From: Flavobacterium aerium
GTDB lineage: Bacteria; Bacteroidota; Bacteroidia; Flavobacteriales; Flavobacteriaceae
Direction: 5' to 3'
DNA length: 64,000 nucleotides
Assembly: GCF_030766725.1 (NCBI RefSeq)
Contig: NZ_JARQWR010000003.1
Coordinates: 310,001-374,000, forward strand
Shown here one piece after another: positions 52,996 to 61,705 of the stretch. The stretch's first letter is position 1; each line of letters opens with the position of its first letter. The position numbers and the translations under genes are program-made. Below the pieces are notes generated by a model. It was given only the letters and a program-made list of their open reading frames with translations. It did no database searches and was not told where the DNA came from.

Positions 52996-54384
52996 ATGAA
53001 ATACGATATTATTGTTTTAGGTAGTGGCCCTGGTGGTTATGTTACTGCTATTAGAGCTTCACAGTTAGGTTTTAAAGTTGCAGTTATTGAGAAAGAAAAT
53101 TTGGGTGGTATTTGTTTGAACTGGGGATGTATCCCAACGAAAGCATTATTAAAAAGTGCTCAAGTATTTGATTACCTAAAACATGCTTCAGATTATGGTT
53201 TAACTATTTCTGAATTTGATAAAGATTTCAACGCCGTTATCGCTCGTAGCCGTAGTGTTGCTGAAGGGATGAGCAAAGGGGTTCAATTCTTAATGAAAAA
53301 AAATAAAATTGACGTAATTGACGGTTTTGGAAAGTTAAAAGCTGGAAAAAAAGTTGATGTTACAGATAAAGACGGAAAAGTAACTGAATTCAGTGCAGAT
53401 CATATCATTATTGCTACAGGTGCACGTTCTCGTGAATTACCTAATTTACCTCAAGATGGTAAAAAAGTAATTGGATACCGTCAAGCAATGACATTACCTG
53501 AGCAACCTAAAAAATTGATTGTTGTAGGTTCTGGTGCAATTGGAGTTGAATTTGCTCATTTCTACAATTCAATGGGAACAGATGTTACTATTGTTGAGTT
53601 TTTACCAAATATCGTTCCTGTAGAAGATGAAGACATCTCAAAACAAATGGAACGTTCCATGAAAAAAGCAGGTATCAAAATAATGACTAGCTCTTCTGTA
53701 GAGAAAGTTGATACTACTGGTACTGGAGTAAAAGCTACTGTAAAAACAGCTAAAGGAGAAGAAATTCTTGAAGCTGATATCGTTCTTTCTGCTGTAGGTA
53801 TTAAATCAAACATTGAAAATATCGGATTAGAAGAAGTTGGTATTGCTACGGATAGAGATAAAATCTTAGTAAATGATTTCTACCAAACAAACATTCCTGG
53901 CTATTACGCTATTGGTGATGTAGTACCTGGACAAGCATTAGCACACGTTGCTTCCGCTGAAGGTATATTATGTGTAGAGAAAATTGCTGGTTTACATGTT
54001 GAAGCTTTAGATTACGGAAATATCCCAGGTTGTACATACGCTACTCCAGAGATTGCTTCTGTAGGTATGACAGAGAAACAAGCAAAAGAAAAAGGATACG
54101 AAATAAAAGTTGGAAAATTCCCATTCTCAGCTTCAGGAAAAGCAAAAGCTGCTGGTACACCAGATGGTTTTGTAAAAGTTATTTTTGATGCAAAATATGG
54201 AGAATGGTTAGGATGTCATATGATTGGTGCTGGTGTTACAGATATGATTGCTGAAGCAGTTGTGGCTAGAAAACTAGAAACTACAGGTCATGAAATCTTA
54301 AAATCAGTTCACCCTCACCCTACAATGAGTGAAGCAGTAATGGAAGCAGTAGCTGAAGCTTACGGTGAAGTAATCCACTTATAA
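52996..54384 (+). CDS. lpdA: Dihydrolipoyl dehydrogenase (E3)
   Basis: A 462-residue FAD-disulfide oxidoreductase that re-oxidises lipoamide in pyruvate and 2-oxoglutarate dehydrogenases and the glycine cleavage system. ATG 52996 gives MKYDIIVLGSGPGGYV; 52972 adds eight odd residues. The redox cysteines are Cys40 and Cys45 (GGICLNWGCIPTK). NAD site: VVGSGAIGVEFAHFYNSMG; FAD-contact GDVVPGQALAHVASAEG; the catalytic His/Glu pair is in HPHPTMSEAVMEA near the end. Length normal. Single gene with a strong terminator. Confidence 0.94.
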   Translation: MKYDIIVLGSGPGGYVTAIRASQLGFKVAVIEKENLGGICLNWGCIPTKALLKSAQVFDYLKHASDYGLTISEFDKDFNAVIARSRSVAEGMSKGVQFLMKKNKIDVIDGFGKLKAGKKVDVTDKDGKVTEFSADHIIIATGARSRELPNLPQDGKKVIGYRQAMTLPEQPKKLIVVGSGAIGVEFAHFYNSMGTDVTIVEFLPNIVPVEDEDISKQMERSMKKAGIKIMTSSSVEKVDTTGTGVKATVKTAKGEEILEADIVLSAVGIKSNIENIGLEEVGIATDRDKILVNDFYQTNIPGYYAIGDVVPGQALAHVASAEGILCVEKIAGLHVEALDYGNIPGCTYATPEIASVGMTEKQAKEKGYEIKVGKFPFSASGKAKAAGTPDGFVKVIFDAKYGEWLGCHMIGAGVTDMIAEAVVARKLETTGHEILKSVHPHPTMSEAVMEAVAEAYGEVIHL

Positions 54385-54402
54385 GATAAAATATAGATTA
54401 TA

Positions 54403-54438
54403 AAAAAATCCGCTAGTAACTAGCGGATTTTTTATTTT
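54403..54438 (+). terminator. Terminator of lpdA
   Basis: AAAAAATCCGCTAG (54403-54416) and CTAGCGGATTTTTT (54420-54433), 3-base loop, then T-rich tract. Confidence 0.9.
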
Positions 54439-54471
54439 ATAGCTTTGATAAAAATCAAGATATTATTTTAT

Positions 54472-54900
54472 TTAGAAAGCAACATTCCATTTTGGTAAAC
54501 GTTGGTTTGCAGCAAAAAACTGTTGCAATACAAATGCTTCTGCATAAGTAGGAATCTCTTTATTATGCTCGTTTACTGTTTCATACCAGTATACTTCTAA
54601 AGCATCAAAATTTTCTTTTTCCATTTGCATTGGCCAAGAATATTTTCTTCCCATTTTACCAAACTGATGTCCATTTACAATTTTGTCGTAAAGACCACCA
54701 TTACGGCTTTTCAATTCACCATTGTTTTGAATTGTTCCAGAAGAACCTACCATTATCAACTCTTTTACGTCGTCAACAACACTATATACTAAATAAATTC
54801 CACTTGCATTTTCTGGTGCATTACACACTTCAACTAATTCATTTTCTTTAGTAAATCTAAAATGATTACTATGCTGATATTTCTCTAATTCTTGAAACAT
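54472..54900 (-). CDS. GIY-YIG-like fold protein of unknown function
   Basis: A 142-residue cytoplasmic protein. SGIYLVYSVVDDVKELIMVGSSG (residues 33-55) is similar to the GIY-x10-15-YIG core of that nuclease fold (GIYLVY, then the strand ending in a V-G-S-S-G in place of Y-I-G). A later R-N-G-G-L-Y segment follows, and A-E-A-F-V-L-Q-Q-F-F resembles the helix that carries the metal-binding Glu in these proteins. The catalytic Tyr/Arg/Glu set is not complete, so nuclease activity is doubtful. It precedes, divergently, the cysteine genes. Confidence 0.5.
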   Translation of the reverse strand: MFQELEKYQHSNHFRFTKENELVEVCNAPENASGIYLVYSVVDDVKELIMVGSSGTIQNNGELKSRNGGLYDKIVNGHQFGKMGRKYSWPMQMEKENFDALEVYWYETVNEHNKEIPTYAEAFVLQQFFAANQRLPKWNVAF

Positions 54901-54996
54901 TTTCTTATTTTATGTTATTATTTATTTTCTACTGGAGTCGATTCCTTCTTTTAATCCTCAGAAACTAAGCTCAAAGAGCTTATTTCTAAAAGGCCT

Positions 54997-55004
54997 CAAA
55001 GATA
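54997..55004 (-). promoter_or_regulatory. -7 box for the GIY-YIG-like gene
   Basis: TATCTTTG on the minus strand; leader of about 90 bases including the hairpin at 54967-54981. Confidence 0.5.
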
Positions 55005-55194
55005 TAGGTTTTTAAAATGATACTCATCTACAATAGCTAATTTCTATTTAGAATTATCAAAAAAAATGCATTTCAAACACAATATCCCACAAACAACTGA
55101 TAATCAATAATAAAAAATTACTCTAAAAATAAATTTTAAGAAAAATACAACATTTGAAATGCTCAAATCCAACCCCTCTTCCCTCCCTTTTATT

Positions 55195-55202
55195 TATCTT
55201 TG
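55195..55202 (+). promoter_or_regulatory. -7 box for the cysteine operon
   Basis: TATCTTTG matches TAnnTTTG; predicted transcription start near 55209, so the hairpin region 55206-55247 is at the very 5' end of the transcript. Confidence 0.55.
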
Positions 55203-55205
55203 TAA

Positions 55206-55247
55206 GAGAAGCCATAACATTTTATGCCTCTACATCTGAGGCTTTTC
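55206..55247 (+). promoter_or_regulatory. Alternative 5' hairpins at the start of the cysteine operon (possible attenuator)
   Basis: GCCTC (55226-55230) can pair with GAGGC (55238-55242), followed by TTTTCTTATA. Alternatively GAGAAGCC (55206-55213) can pair with GGCTTTTC (55240-55247) with one G.U pair. The two use the same GGC, so they exclude each other. The region covers the called start codon at 55224. Confidence 0.4.
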
Positions 55248-56033
55248 TTATATCAACTATTTCTCATGTTAAATAGAATACCACATAAAAAATCAATTCA
55301 GAAATTAATTAATGCAGTATATACCGCATTATTTACCACTGAACTATTGGATAAAAAACAACAGCAACTCAATTATTCTAAAGTTGAAAATAGGCTTAGT
55401 AAGCTTTTACCTGAAGATTTATTGGATAAAGAGGCTGTTCTAAAAAAGTTCCAAACGGAATTGGACCAATTAAAGGATACTTTACTGAAAGATGCAACAT
55501 TCATCTTAGAATCAGATCCTGCAGCGAATCAATTAGAAGAGGTTATTGCTATATATCCTGGATTCTATGCCATTGTATGCCATCGAGTAGCTCATATTTT
55601 GGTACAATATAACATCCCTTATATTCCAAGAATGATTACAGAGCATGCCCATCAGCTCACAGGAATTGATATTCATCCAGGTGCAACGATTGGAAGTCCT
55701 TTTTCAATAGATCATGGAACAGGAATCGTCATTGGTGAAACGTCACACATTGGTAATTATGTAAAAATGTTTCAAGGTGTTACACTTGGTGCGCTGAGTG
55801 TAGATAAAGATAAAGCCTCCAAAAAAAGACATCCTACAATTGAAGATTATGTAATCTTATATTCAGGTTGTTCTATATTAGGAGGAGAAACCATTGTTGG
55901 CGCTCATAGTGTTATTGGAGGAAATGTATTCCTTACGAATAGCATTGCAGCCAACTCTGTTGTATATCATAAAAGTGAAGTTGTAGTACGAACACAACAA
56001 AATTTTCACGAACCCATTAATTTCGTTATTTAA
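55224..56033 (+). CDS. Serine O-acetyltransferase (EpsC/CysE type)
   Basis: A 269-residue (or 255 if started at ATG 55266) cytoplasmic enzyme that makes O-acetylserine from serine and acetyl-CoA, the first step of cysteine synthesis. The C-terminal left-handed beta-helix is shown by hexapeptide repeats: GIDIHPGATIGSPFSIDHGTG, VIGETSHIGNYVKMFQGVTLG and YVILYSGCSILGG. The His in IDHGTG is catalytic. It is followed after 20 bases by cysteine synthase, so the pathway is one operon. The 55224 start overlaps a hairpin. Confidence 0.9.
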   Translation: MPLHLRLFLYQLFLMLNRIPHKKSIQKLINAVYTALFTTELLDKKQQQLNYSKVENRLSKLLPEDLLDKEAVLKKFQTELDQLKDTLLKDATFILESDPAANQLEEVIAIYPGFYAIVCHRVAHILVQYNIPYIPRMITEHAHQLTGIDIHPGATIGSPFSIDHGTGIVIGETSHIGNYVKMFQGVTLGALSVDKDKASKKRHPTIEDYVILYSGCSILGGETIVGAHSVIGGNVFLTNSIAANSVVYHKSEVVVRTQQNFHEPINFVI

Positions 56034-56053
56034 AAAATTAAAAACTGACAATT

Positions 56054-56965
56054 ATGATCGTAAATACTATATTAGAAACAATCGGTAATACTCCTCATGT
56101 AAAAATCAATCGATTATTTAATCCTGATTTTTCTGTTTGGATGAAAATGGAAAAGGCAAATCCAGGAGCCAGCATTAAAGATCGTATTGCATTCGCTATG
56201 ATTATTGACGCAGAAAAGAAAGGTCTTTTAAAACCTGGAAGTATCATCATTGAACCTACATCGGGTAATACTGGAATTGGTTTAGCGATGGTTGCCGCTG
56301 TAAAGGGATACCGAATCATATTGGTTATGCCCGAATCGATGTCTATTGAAAGAAGAAAAATCATGAGTGCTTATGGTGCCGAATTTGTATTAACACCTAA
56401 GGAATTAGGAATGAAAGGTGCTATTGAAAAAGCAAAAGAGCTTACTGCCGAAATGAAAGATGCTTGGATGCCTATGCAATTTGATAACCCTGCAAATACT
56501 CAAATACATTCAACAACTACAGCACAGGAGATTATTGCAGATTTCCCTAATGGAATAGATTATCTTATTACAGGAGTTGGAACAGGCGGACATATTACAG
56601 GATGTGCAGAAGCCTTAAAGAAACAGTTTCCAAATTTAAAAGTATATGCTGTTGAACCAGAATTATCACCTGTATTAAGCGGAGGTGCTCCAGGACCACA
56701 CCCACTACAAGGAATTGGCGCAGGTTTTATTCCAAGTATTATGAAAACCGAATTATTAGATGGCGTAATTCAGGTAAGTAAAGAGGAAGCTTTTGAATTT
56801 ACACAAAGAGCCGCAAAAGAAGAGGGAATTTTCTTAGGAATAAGCTCGGGCGCATCATTAGCTGCGGTGCATAAAAAAAGCAAAGATTTTGAAAAAGGAG
56901 CAAAAGTAATAACATTCTGCTACGATACTGGTGAACGCTATTTATCTACAGAAGGATTATTTTAA
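56054..56965 (+). CDS. cysK: Cysteine synthase (O-acetylserine sulfhydrylase)
   Basis: A 303-residue PLP enzyme that replaces the acetyl group of O-acetylserine with sulfide to make cysteine. The PLP-Lys is Lys42 in [12 protein letters not shown]. Substrate loop [11 protein letters not shown] follows near residue 68, the phosphate-binding [10 protein letters not shown] near 175, and the late Ser of ISSGASLA. It follows the acetyltransferase by 20 bases and precedes an ABM protein by 17 bases. Length normal. Confidence 0.94.
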   Translation: MIVNTILETIGNTPHVKINRLFNPDFSVWMKMEKANPGASIKDRIAFAMIIDAEKKGLLKPGSIIIEPTSGNTGIGLAMVAAVKGYRIILVMPESMSIERRKIMSAYGAEFVLTPKELGMKGAIEKAKELTAEMKDAWMPMQFDNPANTQIHSTTTAQEIIADFPNGIDYLITGVGTGGHITGCAEALKKQFPNLKVYAVEPELSPVLSGGAPGPHPLQGIGAGFIPSIMKTELLDGVIQVSKEEAFEFTQRAAKEEGIFLGISSGASLAAVHKKSKDFEKGAKVITFCYDTGERYLSTEGLF

Positions 56966-56982
56966 TTTATAAAAAGAAGTAC

Positions 56983-57288
56983 ATGTCAAAAAAACCGACT
57001 CTAGCTATAATTGCTGAATTTATTGTAGAATTACACAATCAGTCTAAAGTGTTAGAATTACTAGTAGAATTACGCCAAAAATCACTTACTGAAGAAGGAT
57101 GTTTACAATATGATATTCACACTGCTGCAAACGACCCATTAACAATTGTTCTTTATGAAAGTTATACTGATCTTGATGCCGTTCAAGCACATCGTGACAG
57201 TACACATTACAAGGAAATTGGAGGTAAGCACTTGGCGCCTTTATTATTACAAAGAACCATTACCGAATTTAATATTTACAATCATTAA
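56983..57288 (+). CDS. ABM-domain protein (putative quinol monooxygenase, YgiN-like)
   Basis: A 101-residue dimeric alpha/beta-barrel protein of the antibiotic biosynthesis monooxygenase group: IIAEFIVELHNQSKVLELLVEL, LTEEGCLQYDIHTA, IVLYESYTDLDAVQAHRDST, HYKEIG. Members oxidise quinols or aromatic compounds without a cofactor; here the substrate is unknown. It is the third gene of the cysteine transcript, with a terminator 27 bases on. Confidence 0.83.
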   Translation: MSKKPTLAIIAEFIVELHNQSKVLELLVELRQKSLTEEGCLQYDIHTAANDPLTIVLYESYTDLDAVQAHRDSTHYKEIGGKHLAPLLLQRTITEFNIYNH

Positions 57289-57315
57289 TTGATTTTATAG
57301 GTTCTATTATAAATC

Positions 57316-57357
57316 AAAAAGCATTGATGTTTTCACGCATCAATGCTTTTCTTTTTT
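57316..57357 (+). terminator. Terminator of the cysteine operon
   Basis: AAAAAGCATTGATG (57316-57329) and CATCAATGCTTTT (57338-57350), 8-base loop, then CTTTTTTTG. Confidence 0.88.
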
Positions 57358-57378
57358 TGTTTCTGGTATTATTATGCT

Positions 57379-57534
57379 CTACAAAGGCTTACGTCCTTGT
57401 ATAATTCTTAAAAGAATTGCTATTACAGCAATAACTAATAAAATATGTATGATTGATCCGGCACTATAGGCAAAAAATCCAATAGCCCAACAGATGATCA
57501 ATATAATTGCGATTGTATACAGTAAATTTCCCAT
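57379..57534 (-). CDS. lmo0937-type small membrane protein (51 aa)
   Basis: CAT at 57532-57534 to CTA at 57379-57381 encodes 51 residues: MGNLLYTIAIILIICWAIGF, AYSAGSI, HILLVIAVIAILLRIIQGRKPL, with two spans. This is the lmo0937 family of small membrane proteins, widely found in bacteria with stress genes. It lies downstream of the DUF4142 gene on the same strand, after a hairpin. Confidence 0.85.
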   Translation of the reverse strand: MGNLLYTIAIILIICWAIGFFAYSAGSIIHILLVIAVIAILLRIIQGRKPL

Positions 57535-57610
57535 GATTATTATTTTTTTAGGTTAATAGATGGTTAGCTTACTCCTACTTTCCGTATGTGAGTAACAGTA
57601 AATAAAAGAA

Positions 57611-57659
57611 GAAGCAATTCTACAAAATTTGTATTATTCAATTCTCATAGAATTGCTTC
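57611..57659 (-). terminator. Inverted repeat after the DUF4142 gene
   Basis: GAAGCAATTCTA (57611-57622) and TAGAATTGCTTC (57648-57659) are perfect 12-base arms with a 25-base loop. On the minus strand a T-rich tract follows. It lies 20 bases past the DUF4142 stop. Confidence 0.6.
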
Positions 57660-57678
57660 AATTGATCCTTATAGGATA

Positions 57679-58269
57679 TTATTTTTTGATTTTAGTTTGC
57701 CAAGCAATTGCTTTGTCAAGATGTTGTCTTATACTTGCTAATTGCTCATTTGCCCAAGCTACGATTTCTGTATCTTTAGAATCTTTTGCAATGGCTTCAA
57801 ATTCTGTTATTGCTTTTTTGTGATCTTCCACCATCAAATCAGCATATGCTTTATCAAAATCAGCTCCTGTTTTTTTGTTTAAGTTTTCATATACTTCTTT
57901 ACCATCTTCGGTAACTGCTGTAGGAACTGTAATTTGTTTTTTCGCTGCTAATGCTTCTAATTCAGTCCATGATTTTCCATGGTCTGTTTCCATCATTTTA
58001 CCAAAAGCTTTGGTATCAGCGTTGGCACTTTTTTGAACTAATTTACCTAATTCAATTTGTGCTAAATTCATTTCTGCTGCATTTACTAAGAATGTAGCAT
58101 CATTTTCTTTTTCTTTATTATCATCAAACTTTGCATCGTTATGCTCTTCTGCTACTTTCATTGTATCTTCTTTTTTCTCTTTGTCATTACATGACGTAAA
58201 AGATAAAAGCATTGCTGTTGCTAAAGTCGTTCCTAATAATACTGATCTAAGGTTTTTCATAGTTTTCAT
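57679..58269 (-). CDS. DUF4142 domain lipoprotein
   Basis: A 196-residue exported protein with lipobox TSC (Cys27). The DUF4142 four-helix bundle (ferritin-like) occupies about 55-190, with motifs DATFLVNAAEMNLAQIELGKL and EDHKKAITEFEAIAKDSKD. The family is found in stress and metal contexts; no catalytic residues are known. It precedes the lmo0937-like gene and follows the YihY gene on the same strand. Start 58260 is also possible. Confidence 0.87.
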   Translation of the reverse strand: MKTMKNLRSVLLGTTLATAMLLSFTSCNDKEKKEDTMKVAEEHNDAKFDDNKEKENDATFLVNAAEMNLAQIELGKLVQKSANADTKAFGKMMETDHGKSWTELEALAAKKQITVPTAVTEDGKEVYENLNKKTGADFDKAYADLMVEDHKKAITEFEAIAKDSKDTEIVAWANEQLASIRQHLDKAIAWQTKIKK

Positions 58270-58408
58270 AATATAAAAGTTTTGGTTAAACGTTATTACA
58301 TTACAAAGTTGCGTAAACTATGAAGGCAATGTGTTACATGATATTTAGTAAATGTTACAAAATTCTCATGTAGTGTTATATCTCCCTTGTTTTAGGGGAT
58401 TTAGAATC

Positions 58409-59317
58409 CTATAATTCTACTTCTTGCTTGAAAATTTTCACAGAATAAGGATTGGGTACAATCTCATCTCCGTATTCTCGGGCATATACTTTTGTAAATT
58501 CTGCGCCAAAGTATAGGATTATTGCCGAATAATAGACCCAAATCAGAATTACAATAACAGAACCTGCTGCTCCATATACCGAAGCAATTGTAGAGCTACC
58601 TAAGTAAGCCCCTATTGCGAATTTCCCTAACATGAAGAATATCGAAGTAAAACCTGCACCAATCAAGGAGTCTTTCCATCTGATCTCACCATCGGGTAAT
58701 GATTTAAATATAATGGAGAATAGTGATGTAATAATTAAAAAGACAACAATCATATTCAGTACATAGAATACATAGAATGTCATCTCTGGAAAATAGAGTA
58801 ATAAACGTTTATTCATTACATCCATCAAAGTATTCATCATTAAACTCACTAATAATAAGAATCCCACTGAAGCAATCATAGAGAATGACATTAATCTATT
58901 GCGAATAAATTTCATTAAACCGCGATTAGGTCTTGCTTTTAATCCCCATATAAAATTGATTGAACTTTGGATTTCAGCAAATACTCCTGAGGCTCCTACC
59001 AATAACATGATAATACCTATAGTGGTAGCAAACGTATTATTTCCCGATAACTCTACGTTTTTAATAGCTTCTTGTATTTGTAAAGCGGCGGCATTTCCAA
59101 CTAATCCATTAATTTGTCCAAAAAATTCTCCTGTAACCGCATCTTTTCCAAAAAACATGCCTGCCACAGAAATAATGATTATCATTAAAGGGGGTAAAGA
59201 AAAAATAGTATAGTAGGACAACGAAGCACTTAGCTTCATACCATTATCCTCAATAAACTCTAATACAGTTAATTTTAATAATGAAAAACCTTTTTTTGAA
59301 ACTTTCTTTACTTCCAT
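58409..59317 (-). CDS. YihY/BrkB-family membrane protein
   Basis: A 302-residue inner-membrane protein with six spans. It has ASLSYYTIFSLPPLMIIIIS near residues 31-50, the Gly-rich span VGASGVFAEIQSSINFIWG and KDSLIGAGFTSIFFMLGKFAIG later, as in YihY/virulence factor BrkB proteins (formerly called ribonuclease BN). No transport substrate is proven. It lies 58 bases downstream of the CHASE3 kinase gene on the same strand. Confidence 0.88.
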   Translation of the reverse strand: MEVKKVSKKGFSLLKLTVLEFIEDNGMKLSASLSYYTIFSLPPLMIIIISVAGMFFGKDAVTGEFFGQINGLVGNAAALQIQEAIKNVELSGNNTFATTIGIIMLLVGASGVFAEIQSSINFIWGLKARPNRGLMKFIRNRLMSFSMIASVGFLLLVSLMMNTLMDVMNKRLLLYFPEMTFYVFYVLNMIVVFLIITSLFSIIFKSLPDGEIRWKDSLIGAGFTSIFFMLGKFAIGAYLGSSTIASVYGAAGSVIVILIWVYYSAIILYFGAEFTKVYAREYGDEIVPNPYSVKIFKQEVEL

Positions 59318-59375
59318 ACGTGCTATCTTATAATACTCTTTATCCTATTATTTCTTACAAAGTAAATACTTTTAT

Positions 59376-61163
59376 TTATTTTGGTAAATAAATAGTGAAA
59401 GTTGCTCCAACACCATTTATCCCTTTAGCTTCTATAAAACCATGGTGATTCTCCATGATTTTCTTGCATATTGCTAATCCAATACCTGTTCCGTAATATG
59501 TGTTTTTATTGTGTAATCTATGAAAAAGAATAAAAATTTTATCCGCGTATTGTTGGTCAAAACCTATTCCATTATCTGAAAATGATATTTGGTAATATTT
59601 CTTGTGTAATTTGAACTTTTCATCTTTCAAATCTTTAGAATCTACAATTTCTGATTTTATGGTAATTGTTGGTATTTCATTTTCTTTACTATATTTCAAC
59701 GAATTAGCAATTAGATTGGTAAACAACTGTTGCATCTGAAATGGAATCACATCTATAGTCGGTAATTGTTCTGCATTAATCACTGCCTTTTTTTCATCGA
59801 TTAATTGAGTCATTTCCTGTTTCACGGTATCCAATAATACATTCAAATCCGTTCGTTGGGCTATTTTTTCTCTTTTTCCAGTTCTGGAATACATCAACAA
59901 ATCATTAATCAAGGTTTGCATTCGATTAGCAGAACTCTGAATGCGTTCAAAATACTCTCTCCCCGATTCCGAAAAGTTTTTCTGATCCTTATCTTTTATT
60001 CGGGATACAAACATTTGTATTTTTCGTAAGGGCTCTTGCAAATCATGACTGGCAATATGATTAAAAGAGGCTAGTTCAGCATTACTACTTTCCAGTTCTC
60101 TATTCTTCTGTTTCAATCGAATGATATTTAAATGTTGTGAGGTAATATCACAGGTAACACCCACCACAATTGAGGTGCTACTATTGTCATTCATTAATTT
60201 CCCTGTTGATTTAAAATAACGTAATTTTCCATCTTTACGGATAACTCGGTACGATAAGGACATTGGTTTTATATTCGATCTTATTTGTATAATTTTTTTG
60301 TGTAATACTTCCCGATCTTCTGGGTGTACATATTCCATATAATTATCAATCGTTGATTCAAAAGCATTCGGTTCTACTCCCAGTAAACGATAATGATTAT
60401 CGGATATATTTAATTCATTCGTTTCAAGATTCCATTCCCAATGTGAAATATCTGCAATGGCTTCTGCATGAGCAAAAGTTTCGTTCATAATCAATAATCT
60501 TCTATTCAAACGTTTCAGATTTTTAACATCACTGTTGATTTTCTGAAATGAAAAAATAAATACGAGGAGTGAAAAAATAACCACCAATAATGATGTTAGT
60601 GGTGTAAGGACAATATCTTGCTTGTACTCTCTCTCATGTTTTTGGAGCAACAACATTTCCTCATTAATCATCATATTCACATGTTGTCTAATTGCGCTCA
60701 TTACTTTTTTACTCGCAATCATTTTTACGCGTAATGCTTTAGAATATCCTACTCTATTCACATTACTAACATCTATTCCTTTTGCTAAAACTAAATAGTA
60801 TTTATTGATATAGAGTTGCAATACATCAATATTCTGTAGTTGTTTGAAATTATCTCCTGCTAATGTTTTTAGATTCTCTATGCTTTGATTTGCTTTAATT
60901 CTACTCCCATTATAGGTTTGCAAATAATCCAAATCATGGGTAATTATATATCCTCTTTGCCCTGTTTCCGCATCTTTGATAATCGATACTAATTGTTCCA
61001 GTTCAATATGTACTTTATGGGAATGTACGACCAATTCCTGTGACTTATTTAATGCTTGGATTTGTTTATTGGACAAGCTCGCAATAAAAAAGAGCACAAA
61101 TACTGAAACAGCAAAGACTATTGTAAAAAGAGTGGATGATTTTAATAGGGATTGAAGTTTCAT
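59376..61163 (-). CDS. CHASE3-PAS sensor histidine kinase
   Basis: A 595-residue hybrid-free kinase. Span 1 is about residues 11-31, the periplasmic CHASE3 domain is about 35-185 (DAETGQRGYIITHDLDYL near 64-81), span 2 is about 190-207. PAS: about 230-345 (HWEWNLETNELNIS, then the PAC-like MSLSYRVIRKDGKLRYF). HisKA: the phosphorylated His373 in HIASHDLQEPLRKIQM. HATPase: LIANSLKYSKEN, DNGIGFD, GTGIGLAICKKIM. A single-domain regulator and an AraC regulator follow upstream on the same strand. The kinase starts 21 bases after the regulator stop. Confidence 0.92.
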   Translation of the reverse strand: MKLQSLLKSSTLFTIVFAVSVFVLFFIASLSNKQIQALNKSQELVVHSHKVHIELEQLVSIIKDAETGQRGYIITHDLDYLQTYNGSRIKANQSIENLKTLAGDNFKQLQNIDVLQLYINKYYLVLAKGIDVSNVNRVGYSKALRVKMIASKKVMSAIRQHVNMMINEEMLLLQKHEREYKQDIVLTPLTSLLVVIFSLLVFIFSFQKINSDVKNLKRLNRRLLIMNETFAHAEAIADISHWEWNLETNELNISDNHYRLLGVEPNAFESTIDNYMEYVHPEDREVLHKKIIQIRSNIKPMSLSYRVIRKDGKLRYFKSTGKLMNDNSSTSIVVGVTCDITSQHLNIIRLKQKNRELESSNAELASFNHIASHDLQEPLRKIQMFVSRIKDKDQKNFSESGREYFERIQSSANRMQTLINDLLMYSRTGKREKIAQRTDLNVLLDTVKQEMTQLIDEKKAVINAEQLPTIDVIPFQMQQLFTNLIANSLKYSKENEIPTITIKSEIVDSKDLKDEKFKLHKKYYQISFSDNGIGFDQQYADKIFILFHRLHNKNTYYGTGIGLAICKKIMENHHGFIEAKGINGVGATFTIYLPK

Positions 61164-61184
61164 ATTTTGAAATTCCTAATATTA

Positions 61185-61631
61185 TTAAATACTCAGTAAA
61201 AATGTTTCTTTATTCAGTCCTGAAGTTTGATACTGCCAATTAATTTGGAGCACTTCTGACATTACTTTTTTTAATGCCGAAAAATCAGTTGGTTTTTTAA
61301 TATAAACATTTGCTCCTTCTACGAAGGTATTTTCGATATCCTCATCAGAAGAAGAAGTCGAATAGATTGCAATGGATATATTTTTTAATCTTTTGTCATT
61401 GCGAATCTCTCTCAAACAGTCTAATCCTGATTTACACGGCATATTTAAATCTAGAAAAATAATATCTGGAATAATTGTTTCTTCATTTTGAAGGTATTCC
61501 ATCAACTGTATACCATCATTTAATGCTGTGAATACAGTTTTAATCTTTATTTCTTCAATGGCATCTGCAAATATCAGACGATCTTCAACATCATCATCTG
61601 CTAGAACGACATTTAATGGTTTTTGATGCAT
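61185..61631 (-). CDS. Single-domain response regulator (Rcp1-like)
   Basis: A 148-residue receiver domain with no output. ADDDVEDRLIF gives the acidic pocket, the phospho-acceptor is Asp61 (LDLNMP), Thr/Ser in YSTSSS and Lys in YIKKPTD. Single-domain regulators of this kind partner PAS/phytochrome-type kinases. It starts just before the CHASE3 kinase gene, so a phosphorelay between them is likely; the AraC regulator upstream may be the DNA-binding output. Confidence 0.9.
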   Translation of the reverse strand: MHQKPLNVVLADDDVEDRLIFADAIEEIKIKTVFTALNDGIQLMEYLQNEETIIPDIIFLDLNMPCKSGLDCLREIRNDKRLKNISIAIYSTSSSDEDIENTFVEGANVYIKKPTDFSALKKVMSEVLQINWQYQTSGLNKETFLLSI

Positions 61632-61705
61632 GTCAATAAATTTTTCGGGGTTTTGTATTTCAAATGTACACTATTTATGCTTCTTGTAATCGAATACCAT
61701 TTGGT

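Larger units (their letters stand above)
54901..55223. other. Divergent region between the GIY-YIG-like gene and the cysteine operon
   Basis: 323 bases. It has a minus-strand -7 box (TATCTTTG, 55004-54997), a hairpin AAGCTC-AAA-GAGCTT (54967-54981) in that leader, and a plus-strand -7 box TATCTTTG (55195-55202). No SAM or T-box riboswitch fold was found. Confidence 0.5.

Noticed and set aside
54901..55223. A SAM or T-box riboswitch in front of the cysteine genes
   Set aside because: I looked for a conserved four-way junction or specifier hairpin and found none; only short competing stems at the 5' end.
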